In this document: one piece after another, positions 32,778 to 45,282 of the stretch | How positions within the stretch are numbered: the stretch's first letter is position 1 | Layout: each line of letters opens with the position of its first letter | Source: Piper betle | Lineage: Eukaryota; Streptophyta; Magnoliopsida; Piperales; Piperaceae | DNA: 64,000 nucleotides | Direction of reading: 5' to 3' | NCBI GenBank assembly: GCA_033002965.1 | Contig: JAURVB010002008.1 | Span: 30,914 to 94,913, forward strand | Translations under genes and position numbers: made by a program | Notes under the pieces: generated by a model | Seen by the model: only the letters and a program-made list of their open reading frames with translations | Database searches by the model: none | Told to the model about the DNA's origin: nothing

Positions 32778-35150
32778 AGGTTTTAACACCCTAATTTAGT
32801 TCACATGTAAACTAGACTGGAAATGCTACCGGCAACCGAACTGTTCGCTAATCTACTTAATTCTGTCAAGCCAACCTGGATCTAACTTTGGCATCTCAAG
32901 ATAGTGATGCAAGTATTCAATGCATGGATGAAATGTTTAAGCTCTAGCATTGTTCTAAATGAATATTATGATATGCAATCTACATTCAAAACAACACAAC
33001 CCATTAAAAGTTCGACAAGTAGTGATTTTTAAAACAAAAAAGACAGAGTGTCACCTAAGAGTGCAATAGGGACCACCCTATCAACAACAAATAATATGTA
33101 TATATAACCACCATTAGCTCATCCTATTCAATTTTACGCATAATAACCACCATACATAAATCATATCATGATTTGACATAACCTTTCTTGCAATAAAACA
33201 TTATAGCATTTTATTCTCAATCATTCACAATGATTCATTACATCATACTTTCATTCCATTCAATAGGTACATGTGTGCTACTCCTCTGTGGTTCCAATAT
33301 CGTTCAATCATTCAAGTTCTCACCAACATATATAATACGAAAAAGCTAGTAACTAGTGTTAATTATCTAGAAATAATTAAATAATCAAAATGGCACATGA
33401 GAGATAACTCTCATGTTAAATAAAATCAATCATTTATACTTTTGCACTAGAATCGCACATAAGGGCACTAATCAGGAATCGTAAGCCTTAGCTTGAAGAG
33501 CGTCCCATTCTAACTGGTCTTATGCCTCAACATTTTTATACTATCCCACGTTCGAAAAATCCGTTACACTAAAGCCTTATTCATCCTCTGTACAACTCTT
33601 GGCCCTAAGCATAGAGGCCGAGTACTCTTAGGTAGACGCCTTCAGTACTTTCTAAATCCACAAGGCTAGACATGTGCTGCATTGCAGTAGCTTTAATCCT
33701 CCACACTACTTCGGGTTTGAGGAACTCAAAGTATAAAGTTGTTAAGATTGCTCGAGAATGGAATGACCCGCTCACCAATTCAGAGCCCGCTTTAACTGGT
33801 ATGTGCATTGCTCATGGTATGTGCGAATTGACTTTTCCCTTGTCTCATATCTCACTGGAAAATTTAGAAAATTATATATACATAGGTCTGGGTAGGGATT
33901 ATAATATAGTAGGCCCAAAGGTATCATGAGTTTTTAAAAACAAACTCAAGGGATCTCATCTTCGAAGGTTATTTATCTAAAAATTTGTACGACTAAATGG
34001 CCTGCGTGGATTGAGATACAATAAATCCACCACTCAACACGTCTACTTACATGTCAAGTCAAATCACAATAAAATGAGAGTGTAAATTCAAGACTTGGTA
34101 GAAGCTCTAATCGTGTCCATGCACTTAGGGCAAGCTCCTACTCCATCCCTACACACCAAATCTAAAAGTTAACGCTCACTATCTAAATAATGCATTCACA
34201 CATCCTAAACAACACACTTATTAGCCCTATTCATATCATGATTTCCTAAATTACATTGCAGTTAATTAACAATTCATACTTAATTTACTTAATTAGTTCA
34301 TTAGCATTTATTCAATACCATACAAATCATACAAATTCATTTTATTCACAATCAAAATATTTTACCATGGGAATCAATCAAATCCTAACATGTTATACTA
34401 ATAATTATAAATTTTGAATAATTAGATCAAAAGTAATTATACTTCATGACGTTAGCAATCAGCGATGATTAAGGTTTGGTCGCGTGTTTAGGGACTCAAA
34501 TTTGGCACCCGGCAGTGCTCCAAGTACGATCGGGTTCGACGAGAGGAATTTGATGATTTTAAATCAGAAAACCACTCAAAAACTGAATTTGCTACAATTC
34601 AGCATAACATGTTAGGATTATTTAAAATTGTCGATTGCTGACAACACAAGGTATAATTACCTTCATCCTAATTATTTAAAATTGATAATTATTAACATAG
34701 CAAGTTAGGATTTGATTGATTGACATGATAAAATATTTTGATTGTGAATAAAAATTGACTCAACTTCGACTCGAGTTAAAAAAATAACTAACTCCTAATA
34801 AATTCTTAAAAAATTCATAAAAATATGAGAAAATATCATAACATATAATACACTCAATAACATCAAAATGACAGGTTCTATAACTAATAACCCACCCAAA
34901 TTACTCTCTAATGCGTCTTAATGGGTTATTCACCTTAAAAAAATAACTAACATACTGTCATATACTCTGATAACTAATTTCTTATCATTTTTCTGACGTT
35001 ATCATCATATATTCGGGTACACTTCATCGCTCATAATACACAGTCACCCTAGTCTCAGTACATGTATCATGAAACTGACTCGACTCAAACCAATAGTTGA
35101 ATTGACTGGCTTGCTAATATAAAACTCTGACTTGAGCTACAGGTTTTGTA
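32778..35150 (-). mobile_element. Family A copy, diverged, minus strand
   Basis: It begins with TTAACACCCTAATTTAG and ends in a decayed hairpin AATATAAAACTCTGAC...GGTTTTGTA at 35150. The family order is kept on the minus strand, but the GC-rich tract is almost completely lost around 34440-34770, where two short near-identical stretches (TTATTTAAAATTGATAATTA-like) occur. There is no coding capacity. Confidence 0.7.
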
Positions 35151-35649
35151 GAGGTAGATCGTCAGTGCCAAAATATGATCGAGAAGTGATGGCAACACCA
35201 CTTGAAAAGGTGGAATCACTGGCAATGAACGCAGCCACGACGAGGGTTGTGGTTGGACTCAAAAGGTCAGTCATGGAGAAGGGAGTCTATCTGGGTGGTC
35301 GGCTCCGAAAAGCCTAGAAAGCAGTGGAAGAGCCAAAAATTCCGCAAACAACATGACCTCAATGGCAGCCAACGCGGCAGAGCCAACGCCAGTGGTGGGT
35401 GTGGGTCTCTAGCCGGGCACGAAGGGATTACGATGGTGTCGGTCCGATGGTCAGAGGATGGCCAAAGTCTCACTAGGGATAAGCCAAAGTGATGGCTCCA
35501 ACTAGGATGGAAATCTTCCAAAATTGTGGGAGAAATTCCATGAAAACAGATTGGGGGGGGAGTAGCTAAGGTTGTGGGGACAGCCCAAATCTTGCCATGT
35601 GGCATGATCAGGTTGTCTAATAACTCGTGGGCATAATAGGTCCACCTAG

Positions 35650-35651
<2 letters not shown>

Positions 35652-35714
<63 letters not shown>
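35652..35714. repeat. (TA)n microsatellite, about 31 units
   Basis: Uninterrupted TA run within the minus copy of family B. The corresponding place in the plus copy (near 16660) has only a short TATATATATTGTATATA. Confidence 0.95.
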
Positions 35715-35718
<4 letters not shown>

Positions 35719-35940
35719 AGAAAGTTGAGAACAACACCAATAAAAGTCAAAACTTACTTAAAACCTAATTGAGACTATACGGATGGAAATCGATGTGAGG
35801 AAGCTAACTAGGTCTCGAAACTATGAACTCAACTAGGAGAAAACTATGCATACAGGGCAATTCAATAGATTCGAAATCCTTAAAATGTATGCAAAAGAGA
35901 TACCCTAAAAAGTCCAAAAGGATACTTAATGATGCAATGA

Positions 35941-35944
<4 letters not shown>

Positions 35945-35993
<49 letters not shown>
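35945..35993. repeat. (TA)n microsatellite, about 24 units
   Basis: Second uninterrupted TA run within the minus copy of family B. The counterpart in the plus copy near 16360 is a short ATGATATATACA. Confidence 0.95.
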
Positions 35994-35996
<3 letters not shown>

Positions 35997-36130
35997 GCAT
36001 ACCTAGTCTTTATAATATGTTCATACGACCATATAAACCTCATACTCATAATCTGAAAGATGAACTGACACAAGACTGTCTCGAATAGTGCAAGGCAGCA
36101 AACAGGTAAACCCTAACCCTAAGCTAGGGA

Positions 36131-36563
36131 TTTACACGCCAACCCTTTTGCCCTCCATAACTAGATGCCATGGTATCATAGATGGTATAGATTAGAATCC
36201 CACTTTTAGATAGGTTCTAAATCATCCAAACTACCTTTATAGGGCATTTAATTGTGTTATTTTGAGCTTACTTATTGTTAAAATATAAAGTGACAAGGAT
36301 AATAAATATAAAAGATGTTTGACAAAACATTGACAAAATAAAAAGTGATAGAGTCAGTTTCCAACAAACTTCACAAAACATTAGAAAAAAACATAGAGTC
36401 AAACCCTTTTTGTTTTCTAACCTTCATCCCTCTTCTCCTCCCTTGCCAAACATAATTTTATCAGCTTTATCAATTTTTATTATCGTAACAAATAAAAAAT
36501 GTGACAAAACGTTTTAGAGATTCCACAAAATTTTTATTGCAACCAAACGTAATATTAGCCTTC

Positions 36564-36605
<42 letters not shown>

Positions 36606-38600
36606 TAAAATTTACACACCTCCATATAACATTTTCCAAAACCGTACAAATGATTCGATTAATTCCTCTACAAGCCGATTTTTGGGCTTTCTCAAATCTC
36701 TTGATTAACTCATATCATGTTGGGCGGCTTGGTTAAAGCCAAGCTGAGTTAGACATTCAAATTTGTTTGTGACCATTGTTTTTTCATTTTATAACATTTC
36801 TTTTCAAAAATTGGGAATTTCACAAATCTCATTTAATCAATAAATATTTTTTTGCCATAACTTACAATGCAAAATTATAAAATTGAATTCTACTTCAAAT
36901 TTGGTCGTATTTAAAGTTAATTTAAATTTTTATAATTAAAAAACATTATACTTTATTAAAATGATACTTAATTATGATTTAAAAGTAAAATGTACTTAAT
37001 TAAATTTTAAGAATAATGTTAATGTGATACATAGTAATAAAAATAATTTTAGATTTGTTAACGGGTTGAAAGAATAAAATGACAATTAATTATAATTAAT
37101 TTATGATTTGGGTGTATATACATGATAAGTTTTGAATTAAAACCTAACAAAATTAGGATATAAATTGAGATTTGAGGGCACCCATTTCAATTTCTGCGGG
37201 CTTAGGATCATAAATTAAGGTCACCAATCTCAATTTAGGTACGTTAAAATTTACCAGTCTCATAAGATTGAGCTTGTCAATTTCAAAATAGGCAGATTTA
37301 GGTATTGAGATCACCTATCTCAATTCCTCTCAAAGGGGCTGATTCCTTAATAAAATAATTAAAAAATTTCGTTATTTTATTCATTCATTCCAAGAATTGT
37401 AGAATACATCCTTATTTATACAAGTTTTAGACTTTTCCTTCATTTATTGAAATGAAGAGTTACATCCTAATTTTACTCAAAGACTTCTCTTCATTCAATA
37501 AAACGAAGAGTTAAATTGAATATTAATTTTTAAAAAACTCAACTAACCCGATTAAATGCCCATATTCATTAAGTAGAATATATTTTAAAAGTATATTTTA
37601 ATAATATCCTGACATTCCATTTCTCTTAAGAACTTTGTTTTCAAGATTCAAAGAAAAAGAATTGAGATAACAACTTTGAAACAATCTCCCATGGAAGATC
37701 TTGCATGGGACAACAAACTAAGCTATCTAAAGAAAATACCTAATTAAAATATTAAAGAAAAGAAACTAAAGTATGTAAGTATTACTAATTTCTTCTTTTT
37801 AAAAGGGGAAAACTCTAACTTCTTATTTAATCTTAGATATTAAACCAATCAACTTCCCCACTTCATCCTCTAAAAGACTAAATAAACTTAATATATCATT
37901 AAAATACCAAAAGATAATTCTAAATAATTAATTGATAATCACTAAATAGTTAATATTTTCAACATTTGTGACATATATGAGATTGCAATGAACCTATAAG
38001 CTATAAAGGCTTTATGGGCTGCCTTTATGGACTTGCAGGTTCCATTGTTTAAAAACTCATTATTTAGAGCCAATTTGGTAGGCTACCATAAGCCGACTTA
38101 GAATTATTTATAATAAATTTTCAATTCAAAAAGCAAAAATATGTATCAAATTATGACATTTACTCTCTTTGACATTTGAAATTGATAAATATATTATTTA
38201 TGTTACTTTAGATTTAACTAAATTAAAAAGAAAATAAACTACTTTTATAGTATTTTTTTAACTATAGGAGAAATTCGGAGAGATGCATGGAATCAATTAT
38301 AAAATTTATCAACATGGAGTCATTTGAGGAGTTTAACTCAAGAATCTACATAATGCAGTTAACTCAAAAGTTTTTAGAGTAAACAAAAAGTTTTAAAACT
38401 ATGTTCATTAATGTTTTGTTGTTCTTTGATCTTGTTCATTTTTATCAGGTTGGGCAAGGCTTATTAGTTAGAGATTGACTCAATCATATGCAAATTTTTC
38501 GTTTTTGGGTGGTTAGCTAGTCATTTTGTTCATGTGGCAATATATATATATATATATATATGATGAAAGATATGTACACTAACTGGAAAAATAACACTTC
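36131..38600. other. AT-rich intergenic DNA with two (TA)n runs
   Basis: Very AT-rich, with (TA)n at 36568-36601 and 38540-38561. No reading frame of note and no gene. The stretch 37140-37340 repeats the words CAATTT, CTCA and TTAGG irregularly and may be a decayed repeat. Confidence 0.5.
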
Positions 38601-40339
38601 AAAGATAACAAATGACAGCAAGTAAACGGAAATTTTGCAGGAGCATATGCATACAAGTACTGAGACATTATTTCAACTGGCTCTTGCTCTCTGCAGCTAC
38701 AGTATTATTGCAAATGAGGCATGCATGCTTGCTAGCAGATTTTTTTCCCCAAAATATCTACCGTCGGCGAGTGATACACAGCAAGCACACAGAGACATGA
38801 AATAGTATGATGCACCGATAATTAGTTTTTACACTTACGGGCTGCCAATATTACTATATGGTTCACTTGTTATGGATATAGATCAGACACATCTTTCCCT
38901 GCGTTTGTGTGTTTGGGGAGTTGAGATTGAGGAGCTGGGAGACAAAGAGATATTCCTACAGAAAGAACACAATCATACCCCCTCTTTTCCATTTCTATAA
39001 AGTTCAACATATAGGAAGGGGAACACAACACCGGCAAGTTCATCAAGTCTTCTCCCCAGAGGTAGGGACCTTGGACGTTTCACACAACAAGATGAAAACA
39101 AATTATTGGTACACGTATTCACCTTGCCCAAGTTCCAACATTGTAACATAGTAATTACATTGTTAATTCGTCGTTCATCCCCTCTATCCAATCTCTAATC
39201 TCCGTGATATGTGATATGTGAAATGCCTACTGTTACAATTGGAATGTGTGGTCACCATATTACTATGCCCCATCAGAGAAGACCCACATTAACAAAATTA
39301 ATGGTTATGTGCAAGATCACTGCTGGTTTTCCTATCAACTCCCACATGCATGTGTTTGCCACCTAATTACTTGGTCCCTCCATGGATCCTTTCCTTGCTG
39401 AGAGAGGAGAAGAGAGGCTGATCGTCGAAGTAGTCGGTAAGGATAACATATACTAATCCATACAAAACATATGATGATATATACTACATGAGCCCCTCCA
39501 CCCCCTTCGCAATCATCCTCAAAAAGGAATGTCCCTATATATGTTGCTAAAGGTCAAGACGGTGCTGGTCTGGTCGCATTCTGGGCCCTATGTGTGTGAA
39601 CAATTGTAGACACCATCCACGGGGATGATGTCTTCTTCCTGTGATCTGTGTCTTCATCATTTACAGTTCATGACTATGCAATTCTGGGTTGCCGACCTAA
39701 TTAATCGGAACTAATATCGTTTCTGTAATTGTGAGTGTTTTACTTGGGTAACTATGATGTTTTGAAGATAATTTGAGAGCAGTATCTATATCATATGTAC
39801 TTATGAAAATAGTTCTGAATGACATTATATCTTTCCCAGCATCTGTGCCTCTTGGTGTTGGGACTCATTAATTTGTTGATCTTGAATGCTCTTATAATAT
39901 GTATTTCAGCATACGAAGAATCAATGATATGCCAAATCGAGCCAAACGAAGCAGATAATAAGACACCGTCTAGTATGGTTGATTAGACTTGATCAGGAGT
40001 TTAATTTAGCATTTGATCCATCTCAATCAGTAAGAGTACTATATACTTGTTCCTTTCATGCTCATGCATGATATATAATTCCCAAGTCTTCAATTATGAA
40101 ACATAACAGTCTCTCCCACGTCTGTCCTTGTCTTGTGATTAGACCTGCACGAGTGTAAGCACAGTGAGCAGACATGGACGGGCAAACTTTCCTGGCTCCC
40201 TGTAATTGCTCATACATATTTGTGGGGATCAATGCTTGCATGGCCACAACTAATGTACATCAAACAGATATGGTTGATTACCACTCCATGAAAGTGAAGG
40301 TGGTGAGATTATACATAACCTATCAACTTTTGTTTTTGG

Positions 40340-40373
<34 letters not shown>

Positions 40374-43300
40374 TTATTTATTTATTTATTTATATTATCA
40401 TTGAAGTGTATATTATCATCAAGATGATAAAATGTCAAAGACCCAAAATGACTATCAAATATATATGTATATATTTGCATATATAATCTCCTCTAGTCTA
40501 ATCCTACAATAATTGAAGGGGAGGAGGACAACGATTGATAGTTAATATGACAAGGGCAATGGGGAGAGATACGTATTAGTGCAAAGGATGATGCAACGCA
40601 TCGTAGTATGGTAAATTTGGTGTTTGCAAAAGGTGAATACATAATCTGATCTTAACAGTGCAAAATTCCAATACAAGCAATGTTGTCGATCTCGAGTATA
40701 AATCTTCCACAAGTGGGCTCCCTTTTCACGGCCAACTTTGTAGATATCACTTCTTTTCTGCATTCATCAACATTAAAATACATATTTAGCCATGCTGTCA
40801 TATGCAGAAATCTCCTCACAGAAGAAGAAGATTTGATGTCCATAACCTACATCTCAAGTCCTAAAACACTCAGAGGGCCACCCTGAATTCTCTTTTAATG
40901 TGATTGTATGTAAGTGGTTGGTTGCTGACCGAGGGTTTTTACTATATGTATTATCTCTTAATAGAAGGTAAACTTGAACTAAATATGTTAACCACATCAC
41001 AAAAAAGCTTCAATTAAATTGTTATACAGACAAGATCATGCATACGTATCTCAGATATACAGAAAAGTGAATTAAAGACAAAAGAAATGAAATAATCCAA
41101 TGGGATATATGCCTGCCGATTGCAAGTTGTGGTACGCTGGTTTGTTTCTATATAACTAACACTGCAAGAAATTCTTTGCAAGTCTCAAGAGACACCAAGA
41201 AAAGGAATTGGCCAAGCTTTTGTATTGAACTGTTTGATATAGATCAGATATGATCTGGCTTGCATGTAATGCAATTATCAACACTACAATGAGCCATCAG
41301 AAGTATAAACATACTATACATATTATACGTTATGCCGGCCTCTCATGCATAATATTATTAACTCTACACAATTGCTTTTGGCAGCTTTCCCTTGCAAGTT
41401 TCTTCAATCTAAAGAATCCTTTCCAGCCAATGAAATCTTTTGTAGTAGATTAACCGGTACTAACCATGATTTATAAGTTCGAGAAAGAGCATGTTTAATT
41501 AGTAAATATGGCATAACTATATGTAAAAGTTCATTACCTTTTGACAGGCAAAAGAACTATTAATCTCAAACAGCAACCATGCATGAGCTAAAGTAAGCTA
41601 ATATTGTTGGAAAATATACTTAGTCAGGCCAAACTAATAATATTTGCCAGGTAAAATATGTATACATATATAATTAACCTTACATGCACGCTTTGTTTTA
41701 GAACTTCCATGAATATAGTATTTGCATGATCATACCATCTGCTCATGTCCAAGTCAGAACCTTCATATCCATGCTGCTCAGGGAGCTTATTAATATTATC
41801 CACTTCATCTCTGTAGTTGGATCAAATATGACGTATACAAGAAAGCTAAAGATCAATAGGACCAGAGTGAGTCACACTGTAAGTAGCACACACCCGTGCC
41901 ATCGTGCTTTTTATTTTCGAAGCTACTGGTGAAGGAGTTGATGAGGACAAAATATATAGCGCACTTAAGACTAAACATTGGGTGGGGAAACAAAATCCAA
42001 CATAAAGAGAGGAAGAGCAGTGGGTAAAGATGGGATGGTGGGAGACAGAGAAAGAAACATTCCAAGTAACCCATTTGATTCTTAAGCCATGCTAGTTGAA
42101 TACTTGCTCTATGTCTTCAATATGTACTAATTTTTTGTTGCTTTAAAATAATTAAGTGACACTTACAACAATGACCAAAATCACTTTTGATGCATTACAC
42201 AGTTTTCACTGCATATTGGATCAATCAAATCCCACAAAAAACATATAAAGTTAAGTCAAATCACTGTTCCCAATGTGTCTGCCGGGTTTTTAACCCAACA
42301 TTCTCCTCCATCTCTACTTTTGATATCAGCCCCCCCACATTCACCAAGACAGAAAAGGGTCACCCCCAGATCATGTATCAGCTGCCTTGTGTGGTCTAAT
42401 GTAATTCTTTGGCATACCCAAGATTCATTATAGCTTAGTGATAGTAAAAATAAAAATAAAAACAGAAATGGCCAACCCTAATTGCTTGGTAAAAATATGC
42501 CAGTTGACTGACCTAATATCAGAAACCAAAGATGGCAGACATGGACTCCCATCTCATGGTGTAAAGCCGGGGTATGACTCATCCATGACGCCAACAAAGA
42601 CCCTGCTTTAGCCGGCACAATCTTTACTTTGCTAGTTTATCAAATCACATTAGGTCAAGATTAACTTAAATTAGTTGTATCTTTGAAGTAAAGTCATGTG
42701 TCATGTTGAGGATCCTTTTCAGAAGGATATCAAAATTGGTGTCTAGCTAACACATTCGCTCATATAATATGGACCGACAATATTGGAGCAGCTCATGGTA
42801 ATGGCCGGTCTCTGCATTGATTTATAACTTTACATATGTATATAGTAGCTGCTCCGCTGTATGCCATAAAGCTTTGTATGTATGGACATTATTATATACA
42901 TGGAACAAGTTATAGCTTATAGTATGTTCTCGTTAACCAACACTGTTATATATATATAGATAAACCTATCTAGAGTGGTATTTTATAAGCTTTTATAATT
43001 CCATTTTCGAGTAAATTATAAAAACTCAGGAAAGAATGATGAATAATCTAACTGGAAAGTTGAACGTCCACTCTATTATCAACCATGTCTTGTTTATATA
43101 GCTATGAACACGCCAACAAATATCCATACGTTCATATGCATGCATGTGGTTTGGCAACACTCAAACTCGTCCTTGTATTAGATCTTTGCTGGAAATGCAA
43201 AACGAAGTTATATATAATGGTGATACATCGATGGGAGAAATATCTAGATTGGACTAAATGTAGCAATGCTGCTGTTTATTCACATGGAACTCTGAGGAAG

Positions 43301-45120
43301 ACTCATTCATATATACCAGATTTGGTGATTACTGAAAACTTCGAGCTATACCCAATTGAGTTAAAACTTGGAACATTTGAGTTCTAATTTGAAAAGCGAA
43401 GTGTTTGTAGAGTTTCGGGAACAAACGGACCATCTCTCCCCCGTGGGAGATGGCTCGAAAAAGGAGACGTGCAAGCAATGAGTCTACAAAGTCTTTGCAG
43501 CTAAGGTATAATCGTCCCCTCTTCATCACACAATTGAACTCTCTCCACCTTTTCACCCTCCACGCTTGAATCTTATTGTGTTTGCGATTCAATGCTTGTC
43601 AAGGAATGGAGAATATTATGGAGTCAACAATGTTAATTTCTCATGAACACTTCAGTACGTACTTCAATATGAATGAACTTGTTCTGAAAGTGTCAACACG
43701 TACCAAGTCGTGATTAAGTTAGGCAGATTGGCAGTAGTAAGATTTTAACTAACACAAGCAGTCTATGCATCTTCCTATCTCTTGCCCAAGTACCTCAAAT
43801 TATTCCACTCTGGACAATATGACCCAAATATTCGTCCTGCCCACTTCATAAGTTACATCACCGATGTCAATTCCGAAGTCAGTAAAATGGTATCATGAAA
43901 CAATTAGTTTTCATAATGTTATACTAGCTGCTAGTCTTGATGACATTGGAATAGCAGCGAAAGAGACGAAGCTAGCAGTTAGAAGTTGTACGAAAGACGA
44001 AGGATTTGCGCAAGATCAATGGCGAGATCTCGACACCCCCAGACACGGGTATTTGACCACTTCTAATGCAAGTAAACTAAAGCAGATAGGAAACCACATT
44101 AAACATGAATATGTTTTTTTATATTTTGGTTTATTTTAATTCGGTTCATTTCGAAACTGAATTTTCACCCACCTAAAAGATCTGTCTAATGTTCAACTAA
44201 ACTAAAGAGACAAGGTTCTTTCGGTTCAAGCTGAAGTTTGCTCAACCCTAAGTACTGTTGAAGTGTGGGGCATGAACTTTTTTATCCAAAATGTATAGTC
44301 TTACCGGGAAGACTTATTTTTCTAGATAGTATATATATATATATTGATATTTTTCTTTTAATGTAGGATATATGTTTTATTACTCCCCTTTGAGTAGCTC
44401 GTAGACTTACTTACTCGTAAACCAATCACTGGTAGGTTTTATACGGTGTTGGTCATTTGCTACAATATTTTTCCGGTTTTTTGAACATTTTTTAATCTCT
44501 CTTTTTTTACACAAGATTTTTTTGATATTTGTCTGCTCAACGAGGTGAATGGGGTGGACTTGGCTCCGACATCACGTTGCGTTGTAGCGTGGGGCATGAC
44601 CCTCTTTACACAAAATAACTAATCACGTCGGGAAAGCTTGTCTTTCTTTTCACGTTTATATAAATCTTTACCCATAAATTTTTTTCTCTAAAGATTTAAA
44701 TTGTGAAGATTTTGAAGAGAATGTGTAAAACTTGATAGGATATAAGATACGATATTTTAAACTACAGTGTATACAAGGTGGGAATGGGAAGAGTTAAGTA
44801 GTGCAGGGTGTGGCTGGCCCGCACAGGTAACGCAGGAGGAGGGACTGCCGCTGCTTTTAGCAGCAGTCCACGGTACAAACTACAAACCCCCGTGTAATCC
44901 TGCCACATACCCCCTATCTTTAGGAAGTTGCCGGCACCTACGTCGTATAACCTCGCCAATTTCACCTCTCTTCTCTCATCCCAACTCCTCGAGAATAAAA
45001 ATGAAAATTTACAATACAATTATGGCTCCCAGTAAACAATGCTGGGAAGGAGAGGGATGAAAGATCAGGTAAGGTTACTGTTGTTTAATTAAACACCTCT
45101 ACACCGCCCGTCATCCTCTC
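38601..45120. other. Long intergenic stretch upstream of GH3
   Basis: I see no supported gene in 6.5 kb. The small frames (60-100 codons) show no domain. A (TA)n followed by (TTTA)n lies at 40340-40395. Around 44260-44330 and 44575-44650 there are two loosely similar stretches (GTGTGGGGCATGAAC and GCGTGGGGCATGACC, each followed by ...GGGAAGACTT or ...GGGAAAGCTTG). The last 1-2 kb are the likely GH3 promoter. Confidence 0.45.
44183..44644. promoter_or_regulatory. Candidate auxin-response core elements upstream of GH3
   Basis: TGTCTA at 44183, GAGACA (complement of TGTCTC) at 44207, TGTCTG at 44530 and TGTCTT at 44639 fit the TGTCNN core recognised by ARF factors. GH3 genes are classical auxin-induced genes, but single six-base words occur often by chance. 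They lie about 0.6-1.1 kb before the start codon, so this is only suggestive. Confidence 0.3.
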
Positions 45121-45128
45121 TATTTATA
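45121..45128 (+). promoter_or_regulatory. TATA box of the GH3 gene
   Basis: TATTTATA after a CT-rich stretch, 155 bp before the start codon, which would give a 5' leader of about 125 bases. Confidence 0.6.
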
Positions 45129-45282
45129 CCCCCTGCAACTCACTCCTGAAAATTATCACCAACTCTCCTACATATCATCCAATCCTCTTCTTCCACCTAG
45201 CTCCTGATTGATTTCTTTCCTTCTCTTCAAACCTGCATCTGGGTCGGTGGTGTTTTCTGTTGTTGAGCAAAGGATCACAACC

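Larger units (their letters stand above)
35150..36130 (-). repeat. Family B dispersed repeat, minus copy
   Basis: The reverse complement follows the order of 16150-17150: GAACATATTATAAAG, TTTTTAGGGTATC, ACCCTAGGTGGAC, GCCCACGAGTTATTAG, GCCGACCACCCAGATAG. It abuts the terminal hairpin of a family A copy at 35150. Two long (TA)n runs have grown inside it. The small frames here are not conserved in the other copy. Confidence 0.7.

Noticed and set aside
36105..36125. Telomere-like AACCCTAACCCTAA
   Set aside because: Two imperfect units only, inside family B; not a telomeric array.
40190..40215. CCTGGCTCCCTGTA, resembling the core of miR160
   Set aside because: Only 14 bases match and no complementary arm is found nearby, so there is no precursor hairpin.
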